Origin: Phycisphaerae bacterium
Lineage (GTDB): Bacteria > Planctomycetota > Phycisphaerae > UBA1845 > Fen-1342
Reading direction: 5' to 3'
Assembly: GCA_028277645.1 (NCBI GenBank)
Contig: JANQFV010000021.1
Location: 22,398-86,397 of the forward strand
DNA: 64,000 nt
Made by a program: the position numbers and the translations under genes. This document shows positions 34,213 through 42,696 of the stretch, piece by piece (the first letter of the stretch is position 1; every line of letters starts with the position of its first letter). The notes under the pieces were generated by a model. The model was given only the letters and a program-made list of their open reading frames with translations, had not been told where the DNA came from and ran no database searches.

Positions 34213-34286
34213 GCTGCTGCGGAGGTGCAATAGGCGTACCAAACCAATCGAGGGACGCCCACGCAGCGCAAATGGTCAGCAGCGAA

Positions 34287-35714
34287 TCAACTTGCCGCAG
34301 TCACGCCGGCATCTGACGTAGCGGCCGGGTCCATTCGATCGTCCAGTAGCCGGTACGTCCACAGCACGATCATGATCGCCCAGGCCAATAGAGCGGCCGC
34401 GACAATTTGGTGCAGCGTGGTGATTGTGACGTCCAGTGCCGTGGGCCGGCGATCGAGTGAGTCGTCGCCACTGACGATCAGCGCGACGATCCCCAGCGTT
34501 AGTTGGACGGCGATCAGGACCAACATGCTGAGCCCCAGTTGGCGGAAGACGGGCATGCGTCGATACAGGCCCCAGACGCGCACGCCGACCGCGACGGACA
34601 GCAGCGTGACAAAGACCGCCATCGTGATGTGGAGCGTTAGCGCCCACTGGCCGGACTCGATCAATTCCGCCGGGTTGGCGTTCAGGCCGTAGCGGTCCGT
34701 GAACATGTGCAGTGCCCAGGTGAAGTGCCGTACCAGTGCTCCCAGCACGAGCTGGACGATCAGCGCGATGATGAGTGTGATGCCGAATACGCGGTCGGTG
34801 CTGACCGCCGGCGCGGGCAGGTGCGTCATGGCCTGCTTCCAGGCACGCGAGCGCAATACTGCGACCACAATCAACCCGCCGAACACCACCTGTCCGAAGA
34901 CGCCGTGAATGATCGCGAGCACGATGCTGGGTGCCGTGTGCTCCAGCTCGGTGCTAAAGGTAAAGCGACCGGTGACGCGCAGGCCGCCGAGAATACCCTG
35001 GACAATGACCATGCCGAGGACGAACCAAGTCACCGTGCGAAGCAGGTTGTTGCGGTCGGTGAACTGGACGTGAAACGCCAGCACAAGCGTGGTCAATCCG
35101 ACGAGTGAGCCCAGCAGGCGGTGGGCATGCTCCAGATATACGCCGCCGGTCATGCGGGCCAGCGGGTAGAGGAACATGTTGTAGCCTTCGGTGTTGGGCC
35201 AGTCGACGACGGCCAAGCCCTCGTCGAAGCCGGTGACCAAGCCGCCCGCACCGAGCAGAACGAATGTCGCGACGCTCGCGATTGCGGGGAACAGGCCGGG
35301 CCAATCAAGCTCATGCGTGTCGTCGCCGCGGATCGTGCGACCGAATGACGCGCCGAGCACGCCGAGTACCACGCCGACCAGCAGCGTGCCTGGTACCCAC
35401 AGCAGCGCGCCGGACTTGATCTCGTTCGGTGTGTCGCCGCTGATCATGCTGCCGACGATGAGCAGGTTGAGCAGACCGGTGATCAGCCCGGCCAGCGCCG
35501 CGGTGCGCAGACCGTCCGCGGCGTAGCGTCCCGCGATAATGCCACCGACGAGTTGACACGCGATCAACAGCGCGAAGAGCAGTGGGGCGGGGACGGCGTC
35601 GCCGAAAAGGCGGCAGAAGTAGCCGACAGTCCACATCGCGACGGTCGTTCCGAAGCCGATCGCGAGCACCGCGCCACGCGGGCGTGATGAAGGTTGGGCA
35701 GTGCTGTACGGCAC
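34287..35714 (-). CDS. COX15/CtaA family heme A synthase-like membrane protein
   Basis: 475 residues with about twelve membrane segments. The C-terminal eight form the COX15/CtaA fold, which hydroxylates heme O to heme A for cytochrome oxidase. Heme-binding histidines appear in EHAHRLLGSLVG, in AIIHGVFGQ, in TLHITMAVF and in TTLHQIVAAALL. The N-terminal 130 residues are a separate bundle of about four membrane segments (for example LLFALLIACQLVGGIIAGRYAA) not found in ordinary CtaA. No cytochrome oxidase genes flank it in this window. The function is likely but the extra domain is unexplained. The ATG at 35714 is used. Confidence 0.87.
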   Translation of the reverse strand: MPYSTAQPSSRPRGAVLAIGFGTTVAMWTVGYFCRLFGDAVPAPLLFALLIACQLVGGIIAGRYAADGLRTAALAGLITGLLNLLIVGSMISGDTPNEIKSGALLWVPGTLLVGVVLGVLGASFGRTIRGDDTHELDWPGLFPAIASVATFVLLGAGGLVTGFDEGLAVVDWPNTEGYNMFLYPLARMTGGVYLEHAHRLLGSLVGLTTLVLAFHVQFTDRNNLLRTVTWFVLGMVIVQGILGGLRVTGRFTFSTELEHTAPSIVLAIIHGVFGQVVFGGLIVVAVLRSRAWKQAMTHLPAPAVSTDRVFGITLIIALIVQLVLGALVRHFTWALHMFTDRYGLNANPAELIESGQWALTLHITMAVFVTLLSVAVGVRVWGLYRRMPVFRQLGLSMLVLIAVQLTLGIVALIVSGDDSLDRRPTALDVTITTLHQIVAAALLAWAIMIVLWTYRLLDDRMDPAATSDAGVTAAS

Positions 35715-35850
35715 GGCGTCGATAGCAGGGCTCCGGCTACGGGGTCAGTCGATGGATAATCGGGGAAGAATAGCCGCGCGCAGTTATACCCGCCAGCGCG
35801 GGGTACGTGGCTTCGCGGTATTCAACAATCGGGTGTGGCGGTGTTACGGA

Positions 35851-36105
35851 TCAGGGGACGTTTACGACGCCGGTGATTTCGGGGATCTGCTCGCGGAGAT
35901 TGCGCTCCACCCCGGCCTGCAGCGTCATGGCGGCGTGCGGGCATCCGCGGCAGGCGCCCTTCAAGCGCACCTGCGCGATCTTGTCGTCGGTGAGACCGAG
36001 GAATTCGATGTCGCCCCCGTCCGCCTGTATGTAGGGCCGCAGGGCGTCGATCACTTCGCGGGCGCGCTCGTCAAGGGACGAACCGGGATTCGGTGCTTCA
36101 GCCAT
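35851..36105 (-). CDS. NifU-like C-terminal domain protein (Fe-S scaffold)
   Basis: An 84-residue protein equal to the C-terminal Nfu domain, a carrier of [4Fe-4S] clusters to apoproteins. It shows VIDALRPYIQADGGDIEFLGL, the family opening, then RLKGACRGCPHAAMTLQAGVE with the CxxC cluster ligands. It is cytoplasmic. GGAG lies about 9 bases before the ATG at 36105. It stands alone between COX15 and a glycosyltransferase. PFOR and other Fe-S proteins in the genome would be plausible clients. Confidence 0.94.
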   Translation of the reverse strand: MAEAPNPGSSLDERAREVIDALRPYIQADGGDIEFLGLTDDKIAQVRLKGACRGCPHAAMTLQAGVERNLREQIPEITGVVNVP

Positions 36106-36250
36106 GGGGAGCGACTCCTCAAACCCAGCGCATTCTGGACCACGTCAACCCAACACACCTCGGTCGGACCGTATTTGAGGATAGCGAGTGGTCGGCCTGC
36201 TCGCAAAAAGAAATGTCGGTCCGGGAATACTCGTTCTCCGAACGGCAGAC

Positions 36251-37939
36251 TCAGGCGTCTGCAACGATCTGGAGGATGCGCTCGCTCACGTCGTGGACCC
36301 ATTTTCGGCCGTTGTGATCTGTTTCATAACGCTCGCGCAGTTGCCGGCCGAGCTGCTCGCGGGCGTCGTCGTCAGTGATCAGCTCCCTCAGGCGCGCGGC
36401 GTAGGCTTCGTCGGTCGCGGGATTCACGGCGTGCTCGCCCAGGTACTTGTGCCCGGCTGCCGCCAAGCTGGTGTTGTCCACCATCATGCCGACGACGGGC
36501 TTCGACGCGGCCGCCGCTTCGCACACGGCGATGCCACCGCCTGCGGGATACTCGTTGAGATAAACATCGAACGTCTTCGTCCAACGTCCTGCCTCGCGCG
36601 TCGATCCGGCGAAGCGGACGCGCGGACGCGGGCCGCCGCAGAGGTCCTGGCCGAACGCCTGCACCTGCGGCTCGAACGAACCCGGGCCGACCACGATGTA
36701 GGTGCTGTTCGGGCACGCCCGCAGGACGGACGCGACCGTCTGGCAGAAGCGCGGGCTCATGCGCTTGCCGAGGTGGTTTCCAATCGTGCCCAGGATGACG
36801 TGGTTCTCGGGGACGTTCAGTTGCGCACGCGCGTACGGCTCGAGCTGGTCGAGGTGCGACATATCCACGCCGCCGAACGGCGAAGTGCCGTACGGAATTC
36901 CGCGTTCGCGACAGAGGAACGCGAGCTCCTCCATAGACTCGGCGTACTCGAAGAACTGGTAATCGACCTGCGGACAGTGCAGCGGAATGCCCATGCCATA
37001 GTCCACCTGCCACGGCGCACACTGCCAGGCGCACAGCATCCAATCCACTGGCGTCGCGAGCGAGCCGTGGAACCAGGCGACGTCGATATCGAGCTCTGCC
37101 AATTGCTGGTGCAGGTCGGCGGCGGCGGCGAGCAAGTTGCGGCGATTGCGCGGCATGATGACCGGAATGCCGAGCTTCTGCTGAATGTACTGAATCCGTC
37201 GCGGACCGCGCTCGGTGGAGTAGCCCGCGTGGAACGGCTGCACGACGTGCTCCTGCATCTGGGCGAGCGACTCGGTCACGACGAGGTACGTCTCGAACTG
37301 CGCCTGATCCATGTGCGTCAGGGCGGTGTTCATGACGCGCGAGGTCGAGTGATCGCCGTCGACCAGTTGCGCGGTGACGTGCGCCAGACGCAAACGGCCG
37401 TCCGCGCGTGAGCGACGCTGTTTACGGACGGCGGGGCGGATGCCGATCTGCCGGGCCGCGCGCGGTGCGACCAGCGCGTAGCAGTCGACCATGCGGCGAA
37501 TATCGGCCGGTGTGCCAAGCCGGCGGGCGCCGTGCTGGAAGTCCCAGGTCGCTGCCCCCATCGCATAGAGCAACGCCGGCAGGAACTCGTCGCGACGTCC
37601 TGCGTGTTCGGCGGCGCTCAACCACAGATCGAACGCCAGGCCGGTGTTGCCGACTTTCGCCGCACTCTCGACGGCCTCGATGAGTACGCGTGGGTGTCTG
37701 AACTCCAGGTCGTCGCAGGCCTCCCGCAGCAGCCGGGCGGAGTCGTGCTGAGCCTGCCGGAGCAGCAGGTGCGCCGCGAACCGCTTGGCAGCGCCGCGCG
37801 TGCCGCGATCGCTGCTGTGTACCAGCGCGTGCAGCTCGTTCTGATCGATTGGCTGACCTTGTTCAGCCTGCCGGGTCAGCACGTTGAGTCGCTCGGCCGG
37901 CGTGGCAGCATTGGCGGCGTTCTGGGTGGCGGACTGCAT
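36251..37939 (-). CDS. Glycosyltransferase with N-terminal helical repeat region
   Basis: 562 residues. The N-terminal 190 residues are helical repeats (TPR/HEAT-like: TRGAAKRFAAHLLLRQAQHDSARLLREACDD). The C-terminal part is a GT-B fold glycosyltransferase: RLRLAHVTAQLVDGDHSTSRVMN, VAWFHGSLATPVDWML, ILGTIGNHLGKRMSPRFCQTVASVL, and a donor-binding region ending DVYLNEYPAGGGIAVCEAAAASKPVVGMM. The architecture recalls OGT/SPINDLY-type enzymes, which glycosylate proteins, but could equally be a polysaccharide GT. The ATG at 37939 has a GAAGGTG site 5 bases upstream. It is divergent from a dTDP-sugar dehydratase gene, which suggests a shared envelope-glycan role. Confidence 0.85.
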   Translation of the reverse strand: MQSATQNAANAATPAERLNVLTRQAEQGQPIDQNELHALVHSSDRGTRGAAKRFAAHLLLRQAQHDSARLLREACDDLEFRHPRVLIEAVESAAKVGNTGLAFDLWLSAAEHAGRRDEFLPALLYAMGAATWDFQHGARRLGTPADIRRMVDCYALVAPRAARQIGIRPAVRKQRRSRADGRLRLAHVTAQLVDGDHSTSRVMNTALTHMDQAQFETYLVVTESLAQMQEHVVQPFHAGYSTERGPRRIQYIQQKLGIPVIMPRNRRNLLAAAADLHQQLAELDIDVAWFHGSLATPVDWMLCAWQCAPWQVDYGMGIPLHCPQVDYQFFEYAESMEELAFLCRERGIPYGTSPFGGVDMSHLDQLEPYARAQLNVPENHVILGTIGNHLGKRMSPRFCQTVASVLRACPNSTYIVVGPGSFEPQVQAFGQDLCGGPRPRVRFAGSTREAGRWTKTFDVYLNEYPAGGGIAVCEAAAASKPVVGMMVDNTSLAAAGHKYLGEHAVNPATDEAYAARLRELITDDDAREQLGRQLRERYETDHNGRKWVHDVSERILQIVADA

Positions 37940-38166
37940 GGGGCACCTTCGGCGCAGGGGAACGGGGCCTGTGGAGACACAGATCATCTCATCGGCGGTC
38001 GCCGCGATCCGAGCGGCAGGTGGCGACGCAGCAGCGCAATAGTGGCTCGCCAACTCACGGCCGCGCACGGGCCACGTCGATGGACGCAATGTGGCGTCGT
38101 ACGTCGCCGACGCGTAGGCCGCGCGCTCGATGCGGGACGGCCCGGGTCTCAAGGACGAGGTGTGCC

Positions 38167-39195
38167 GTGCAGTCGATTCTGATTACCGGCGGGGCGGGTT
38201 TTATCGGGTCCAACTTCGTCGACTACCTGCGGAAGTGTCGGCCCGGCGTCGAGATTCACGTGCTCGACGCGCTGACCTACGCCGGCGATCCGGACAATCT
38301 CTCACCGCGGATCATGGACTACCCGGACTTCCACTTCTGGTACGGCAATGTGTGCAACGCGGATCTGGTCGACCGCGTCATGCAGCAGGTGGACACCGTG
38401 ATTCACTTCGCGGCCGAGTCACACGTCGCCCGCAGCATCTTCGACAACGCTGTCTTCTTCCAGACCGACGTGATGGGCACGCAGGTCATCGCGAATCAGG
38501 TGCTCAAGCACCGTCGACGCATCCGCCGGTTCGTGCATATTTCCACGTCGGAGGTGTATGGCACTGCCTTGGCGCCGGTGATGGACGAGAATCATCCGCT
38601 GAACCCGCTGACGCCGTACGCATCTGCCAAGTGCGGGGCTGATCGGCTGGTGTATTCGTACTGGAAGACGTACGACATTCCCGCGGTAATCATCCGGCCG
38701 TTCAACCAGTACGGCCCGCACCAGCACCTCGAAAAGTGTGTGCCGCGGTTCATCACGGCGGCGCTGGAGGACGAGCCGCTGACGATTCACGGCGACGGCT
38801 CCGCTGCGCGGGACTGGGTCTACGTGCGTGATACGTGTGCCGCGCTGCTGGCGGTTCTGGAAGCGCCGCTGGATGACGTGCTCGGGCAGGTGATCAACCT
38901 CGGCACCGGGTCGGCGGTGAGCGTGGCCCAGATCGCACAGACGATCCTGGAACTGACCAGTCACGACGAATCGCTCATGCAGACCGTGCCAGACCGGCCC
39001 GGCCAGGTGCAGCGGCATATCAGCTCGACTGAGAAGGCGGCTCGCCTGCTCGGCTGGCGAGCCCGTACCGACATCGAGACCGGCCTCGAACGCACGCTCG
39101 CCTGGTATCGCGAGAACGAGGACTGGTGGCGCCGCCGCATGTGGATGCGCAACGTCGAGCTCACGATGGCCGACGGCAGCAAGGTGCTGCACTAG
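38167..39195 (+). CDS. dTDP-glucose 4,6-dehydratase-like NAD-dependent epimerase/dehydratase
   Basis: 342 residues of the extended SDR family. The NAD-binding loop is LITGGAGFIGSNF, followed by LDALTYAGDPDNL, the typical RmlB phrase. FAAESHVARSI, STSEVYGTA and the catalytic YASAK follow, then IIRPFNQYGPHQH. The family converts dTDP-glucose to the 4-keto-6-deoxy sugar, and close relatives act on UDP or GDP sugars, so I leave the symbol blank. The start is a GTG at 38167 with GAGG at ideal spacing; earlier codons have no similarity. It is divergent from the glycosyltransferase and followed by hairpins. Confidence 0.9.
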   Translation: MQSILITGGAGFIGSNFVDYLRKCRPGVEIHVLDALTYAGDPDNLSPRIMDYPDFHFWYGNVCNADLVDRVMQQVDTVIHFAAESHVARSIFDNAVFFQTDVMGTQVIANQVLKHRRRIRRFVHISTSEVYGTALAPVMDENHPLNPLTPYASAKCGADRLVYSYWKTYDIPAVIIRPFNQYGPHQHLEKCVPRFITAALEDEPLTIHGDGSAARDWVYVRDTCAALLAVLEAPLDDVLGQVINLGTGSAVSVAQIAQTILELTSHDESLMQTVPDRPGQVQRHISSTEKAARLLGWRARTDIETGLERTLAWYRENEDWWRRRMWMRNVELTMADGSKVLH

Positions 39196-39218
39196 CGATC
39201 TGGGGGAAGCGTCACCTG

Positions 39219-39291
39219 TGCCACTGCTACTTGGGCAGTGGCATAGCGGAAAGGGCGCAGCGCGGGAATTACCACTGCTCAAGAGTAGTGG
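39219..39291. repeat. Two hairpins of the CCACTGC family
   Basis: The first has a perfect 9-bp stem (TGCCACTGC 39219-39227, GCAGTGGCA 39235-39243). The second pairs CCACTGCTC (39272-39280) with GAGTAGTGG (39283-39291), containing a G-T pair. They lie just after the dTDP-sugar dehydratase stop and could be a terminator or a dispersed repeat. Confidence 0.75.
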
Positions 39292-39384
39292 CACAGCGGG
39301 GGATTCCCCACGACCCGCCAATCTCGCCTACAATCCCCCGACCTGTATGACCCCGAAACGTTTAGCGGATTGGTGAGGAACGTC

Positions 39385-40155
39385 GTGCCCGACGGTTCTG
39401 GGAACGCTGAAGAAGTGCCCGCGGCTCCGGCGCGTGATGACGCGATGGCGCTGCTGCGCCGTCTCGGACCGGCGGGGCCGCTGGCGATCATCGCCGCGAC
39501 GCTGCCGGCGATCGGGGGCTTTGCGCTGCTCGGGACGCTCACCATCGTCGGGCCCTGGCTGCGCTCACACCAGGAAGCCGGCGTCGCGTTGTACGTGGTC
39601 GGCTTCGCTGTGCTCGCGGGGCTTGCCATTCTGCCGACCTACGCCCAGGCCATTCTCGGCGGTTGGGCCTTCAAATTCGCGGTCGGGTTCCCCGCGGCGC
39701 TGGCTGGGTTCGTGGGCGGCTCACTGATCGGCTACTTCATCGCGCGCCGGGCCACGGGCGACCGCGTGGTCGGAATCATCAACGAGAAACCGAAGTGGCG
39801 GGCGGTCTACGAAGCCCTGCTGCATAGCGGCTTCTGGCGGACACTGCTTATCATTGCACTGGTGCGCGTCCCGCTCAATTCGCCGTTCGCGATCACGAAT
39901 CTGGTGATGGCGGCCACCCGCGTGCCGCTGTCGGCGTATTTCATCGGCACACTGGTGGGTATGGCACCCCGCACGGCGGCGGCGGTCTGGATCGCGGCAA
40001 ACCTGCAGGAACTGACCGTCAGCGGTACGAAACAGCCCTGGATGTGGATCGCCAGCATCGTGGTGACGGTGATCGTGGTGATCATCGTGGGTGTGATCGC
40101 GAATCACGCTGTGGCCCGCGTGACGAAAGCGGAACCGGCAAGAGAGACCACGTAA
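39385..40155 (+). CDS. TVP38/TMEM64 (DedA/VTT-like) membrane protein
   Basis: 256 residues, about six membrane segments. It has the VTT/SNARE-associated layout: PLAIIAATLPAIGGFALLGTLTIVG, then LPTYAQAILGGWAFKFAVGF and AALAGFVGGSLIGYFIARRATG, and a re-entrant-like LIIALVRVPLNSPFAITNLVMAATRVPLSAYFIGTLVGMAPRTA. Members are linked to lipid scrambling or membrane homeostasis. I chose the GTG at 39385, which has GAGG at good spacing, over TTG or GTG at 39370-39375. Substrate not known. Confidence 0.85.
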   Translation: MPDGSGNAEEVPAAPARDDAMALLRRLGPAGPLAIIAATLPAIGGFALLGTLTIVGPWLRSHQEAGVALYVVGFAVLAGLAILPTYAQAILGGWAFKFAVGFPAALAGFVGGSLIGYFIARRATGDRVVGIINEKPKWRAVYEALLHSGFWRTLLIIALVRVPLNSPFAITNLVMAATRVPLSAYFIGTLVGMAPRTAAAVWIAANLQELTVSGTKQPWMWIASIVVTVIVVIIVGVIANHAVARVTKAEPARETT

Positions 40156-40216
40156 CGATTGGTTTCTTTGGTTTTCCGCGTTTTCGGGAACCTGTCCGGG
40201 GGATTGCCGTCCAACC

Positions 40217-40222
40217 TATAAT
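40217..40222 (+). promoter_or_regulatory. Candidate -10 box upstream of the HEAT-like gene
   Basis: A perfect TATAAT hexamer about 33 bp upstream of the ATG at 40256. No good -35 is visible at the expected distance, so this is a weak prediction. Confidence 0.3.
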
Positions 40223-40255
40223 GGTGGCAGGTGCGGCCGCGGAGTTGAGGTGCGC

Positions 40256-41497
40256 ATGCGTCCTGCAGAGGAAACCGGGCTTAACGCCGTCTCCGGGAGG
40301 CTAGGGGCACTTCTCGCGGTCTTGCTGCTGATCTGCGTTGCTCCGGCCATGCTCGGGGACATCTTCCACCTCGAGGGCGGCGGGCGCCTGGAGGGCACGC
40401 TCGAACAGGAGATCGACGGCAACTACCGGATTCGGACCACGGTGGGCATCGTCACCGTGCCGGCGTCTTCCGTGGAGCGCATCGAGGAGGCCGAGACGCC
40501 ACTTGATGAGTACGAGCGGCTGCGCGATCAGACGGCAGGCACGCCCGAGGCGCAGGTGCAACTGGCCGAGTGGTGCGCGGAACAGGGTCTGCGGGGGCAA
40601 CGCCGCCAGCATCTGCGACGCGCGATCGAGCTCGATCCGAATTGTGAACCGGCGCGGCTGGCGTTGGGATATGTGCGGGTCGGTGAATTGTGGGTGGATG
40701 GCCGCAAGGTCACGCAGCGGGAAGAGAAGGCCGCGGCGGCGGCGGAAGCGGAGGATCCGGAGAAGCTTGCACGCGCGATTCAGGCCCAGTGGTATCGGCG
40801 AATTCGGGCGATCAAGAGCTCGTTGCTCGACGCATCGCTGGAACGTTTGGTCCGCGACGGGCAGCGGAAGATCCGCGAGATTCGCGATCCGCTAGCCATC
40901 CTCCCGCTGACGAAGGTGCTGAGCGAGGGCTCAGTGGCCTGCCGACAGTTACTGGTCGAGGTTCTGCGCGGATTTCCGCAGGACGAGTCCACCATGAACC
41001 TCGCCCTGTTGGCGTTGCTCGACCCGAACGAAGCGGTTCGACACGGCGCGCTCGCCGAGCTGCGCCGCCGTGAAGATCCGCGCGTGATTCCCAACTACCG
41101 CGAAGGTGTTCGTAACGGTAACGATCTGATTCTCCGCCGCAGTGCAATCGCGTTGGGCGAACTCGGCGCCGCCGAAGCGGTGCCCGACCTGATCGACCGG
41201 CTGACGGCCCGGCGCAATCGTTGGGTAGAAGTGCCGGTGAAGCAGTACGTTCGTCGACTCCCAAGGTTGTTCAACGGGCAGACGATTGTCAGCCTGGGCG
41301 GCAGCGATCTGCGTGTTGCCCACACGCCACAGGTTGGCCTGTGGCGGATTGCCGACCAGGTCGAAAACGAGTGGCAGTATCGCCAGGTGACGGTGTATCG
41401 CACCGAAGTGCTCGAAGCGCTGAAGAAGCTGACCGGGCAGAACTTCGGGTTCGAGCACGAAGCGTGGCGCCGTTGGTACAAGGAGCACACCCAATGA
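40256..41497 (+). CDS. Exported protein with HEAT-like repeats
   Basis: 413 residues. An N-terminal hydrophobic signal (LGALLAVLLLICVAPAMLG) is followed by a beta domain with a repeat LEGGGRLEGTLEQEIDGNYRIRTTVG (SH3-like or Sm-like), then a helical region. Armadillo/HEAT-like repeats come last (AVRHGALAELRRREDPRVIPNY, LILRRSAIALGELGAAEAVPDLIDRL). A Lys/Glu/Ala-rich linker lies near residue 160. The ATG at 40256 is preceded by GAGG. The stop overlaps the next start by ATGA, so both exported proteins are made together. The function is unknown; a periplasmic scaffold or interaction role fits the repeats. Confidence 0.8.
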   Translation: MRPAEETGLNAVSGRLGALLAVLLLICVAPAMLGDIFHLEGGGRLEGTLEQEIDGNYRIRTTVGIVTVPASSVERIEEAETPLDEYERLRDQTAGTPEAQVQLAEWCAEQGLRGQRRQHLRRAIELDPNCEPARLALGYVRVGELWVDGRKVTQREEKAAAAAEAEDPEKLARAIQAQWYRRIRAIKSSLLDASLERLVRDGQRKIREIRDPLAILPLTKVLSEGSVACRQLLVEVLRGFPQDESTMNLALLALLDPNEAVRHGALAELRRREDPRVIPNYREGVRNGNDLILRRSAIALGELGAAEAVPDLIDRLTARRNRWVEVPVKQYVRRLPRLFNGQTIVSLGGSDLRVAHTPQVGLWRIADQVENEWQYRQVTVYRTEVLEALKKLTGQNFGFEHEAWRRWYKEHTQ

Positions 41498-42657
41498 TCC
41501 GGCGCAGCATGATTCTCATCGCGGCCGCGTTTGCGGCTGGCATTGTTCAGGCTCAGGATGATCGTGCGCTAATCGAGCAGGCCGCGCTTCAGACAGGGCG
41601 CCCAATCGCCCCGACTGGTGCCGAGCGCGGCGCGGTTCCGCCCATGACGGAAGAACAGTCCGCGCGGGCCGAGGCCAACGTCGCGCTGGCAAAGCTCCAA
41701 CTCGTGCTGGCACGCAAAGCGTTCGCCGCGAAGGAGTACGAGCAGGCGGCGGTGAAGGCACTGCACGTACACGCGTTGCTGCGGCAGCTTCCGCCGGAAA
41801 TCGGCGTCGAGGAGCTCGCGCTGCAGGCCGACGGGCTGCTGTTGCGCGCGTCTCGCGAAGGTGTGAAGATCGACCAGCTCGAGCGCGATGCCGTGGAAAC
41901 TACGCCGTTCGCCCCTGGTGATGCGGAGATGGACCGCGCCACGCAGGCTGCGGCGCGCATCGGGCAGCGCTACGACGGGGCGCCCCGGCGCGAGATCGAC
42001 ACCAGCGGCGACGTGCGCGCGTTGCGCGACCGGACGATGCGTCAACAAGCGGCGGACGAGTTTCAGTATCGGCCCGGCCGCGCGCTGGTCGACGCTGGGG
42101 CATTGCGCGCCGAGGCGGAGCAAAGTGTGCAGTACGAGGCTGGGTTGCGCGAGGCGATCAAAACCGACGAGATTCGCGCCCTGCTCGCGGCGGACGAAGC
42201 CCGCGTGATACCCAGTGGCGTCATGTCTTACCCGAATGACTGGTGGGAGCGCGTTGAGCGACGGAAGAAATGGGCCGGCGGACAGATCGCCCGTTCCGAG
42301 AGCCGGATCGGCAAGGACGGGCAGGAGTGGTACGTGGCGATCTACGACATTCGCGACCTGACATACGTGCCGCCGGACTTTGATCCGCACTGGAACGCCA
42401 GCATCCGCGAAGATCTGCGCGATCTGCACGATCGGCGTGAGTTCTGGGATCATGCCTACCTGTTCTTTGGCCGGAATGATCCGTACGACGGGTTGATGAC
42501 ACTGAACTTCTTCGGTGGCCTCGACCCGATCGCCCGCCGCGGCCCGAAGTACAGCTATGAGCGCCAGCGCCAGATCATGAACACGATCGAGGCGATGGTC
42601 GGTGGCGAGGTGCGCGACACGCAGGAGCCGCCGGAGCTGGCACCGGCGCCGCGATAG
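41494..42657 (+). CDS. Exported protein of unknown function
   Basis: 387 residues with a clear signal peptide (MIRRSMILIAAAFAAGIVQAQ). A helical segment at about residues 55-135 (VALAKLQLVLARKAFAAKEYEQAAVKALHV) looks TPR-like. After residue 240 the protein is Trp/Tyr-rich with patterns such as YPNDWWERVERRKKWAGGQIARS and EWYVAIYDIRDLTYVPPDFDPHW. I recognise no family. It is translationally coupled to the HEAT-like exported protein (ATGA overlap at 41494-41497), so the two probably act together. Confidence 0.78.
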   Translation: MIRRSMILIAAAFAAGIVQAQDDRALIEQAALQTGRPIAPTGAERGAVPPMTEEQSARAEANVALAKLQLVLARKAFAAKEYEQAAVKALHVHALLRQLPPEIGVEELALQADGLLLRASREGVKIDQLERDAVETTPFAPGDAEMDRATQAAARIGQRYDGAPRREIDTSGDVRALRDRTMRQQAADEFQYRPGRALVDAGALRAEAEQSVQYEAGLREAIKTDEIRALLAADEARVIPSGVMSYPNDWWERVERRKKWAGGQIARSESRIGKDGQEWYVAIYDIRDLTYVPPDFDPHWNASIREDLRDLHDRREFWDHAYLFFGRNDPYDGLMTLNFFGGLDPIARRGPKYSYERQRQIMNTIEAMVGGEVRDTQEPPELAPAPR

Positions 42658-42696
42658 GTCTGGCAGCATCCCCCGCTTTCGAGGACCACAGCGTCT

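Noticed and set aside
38167-39195. UDP-glucuronate decarboxylase or GDP-mannose dehydratase
   Set aside because: The LDALTYAGDPDNL phrase fits RmlB better, although the exact sugar nucleotide is left open.
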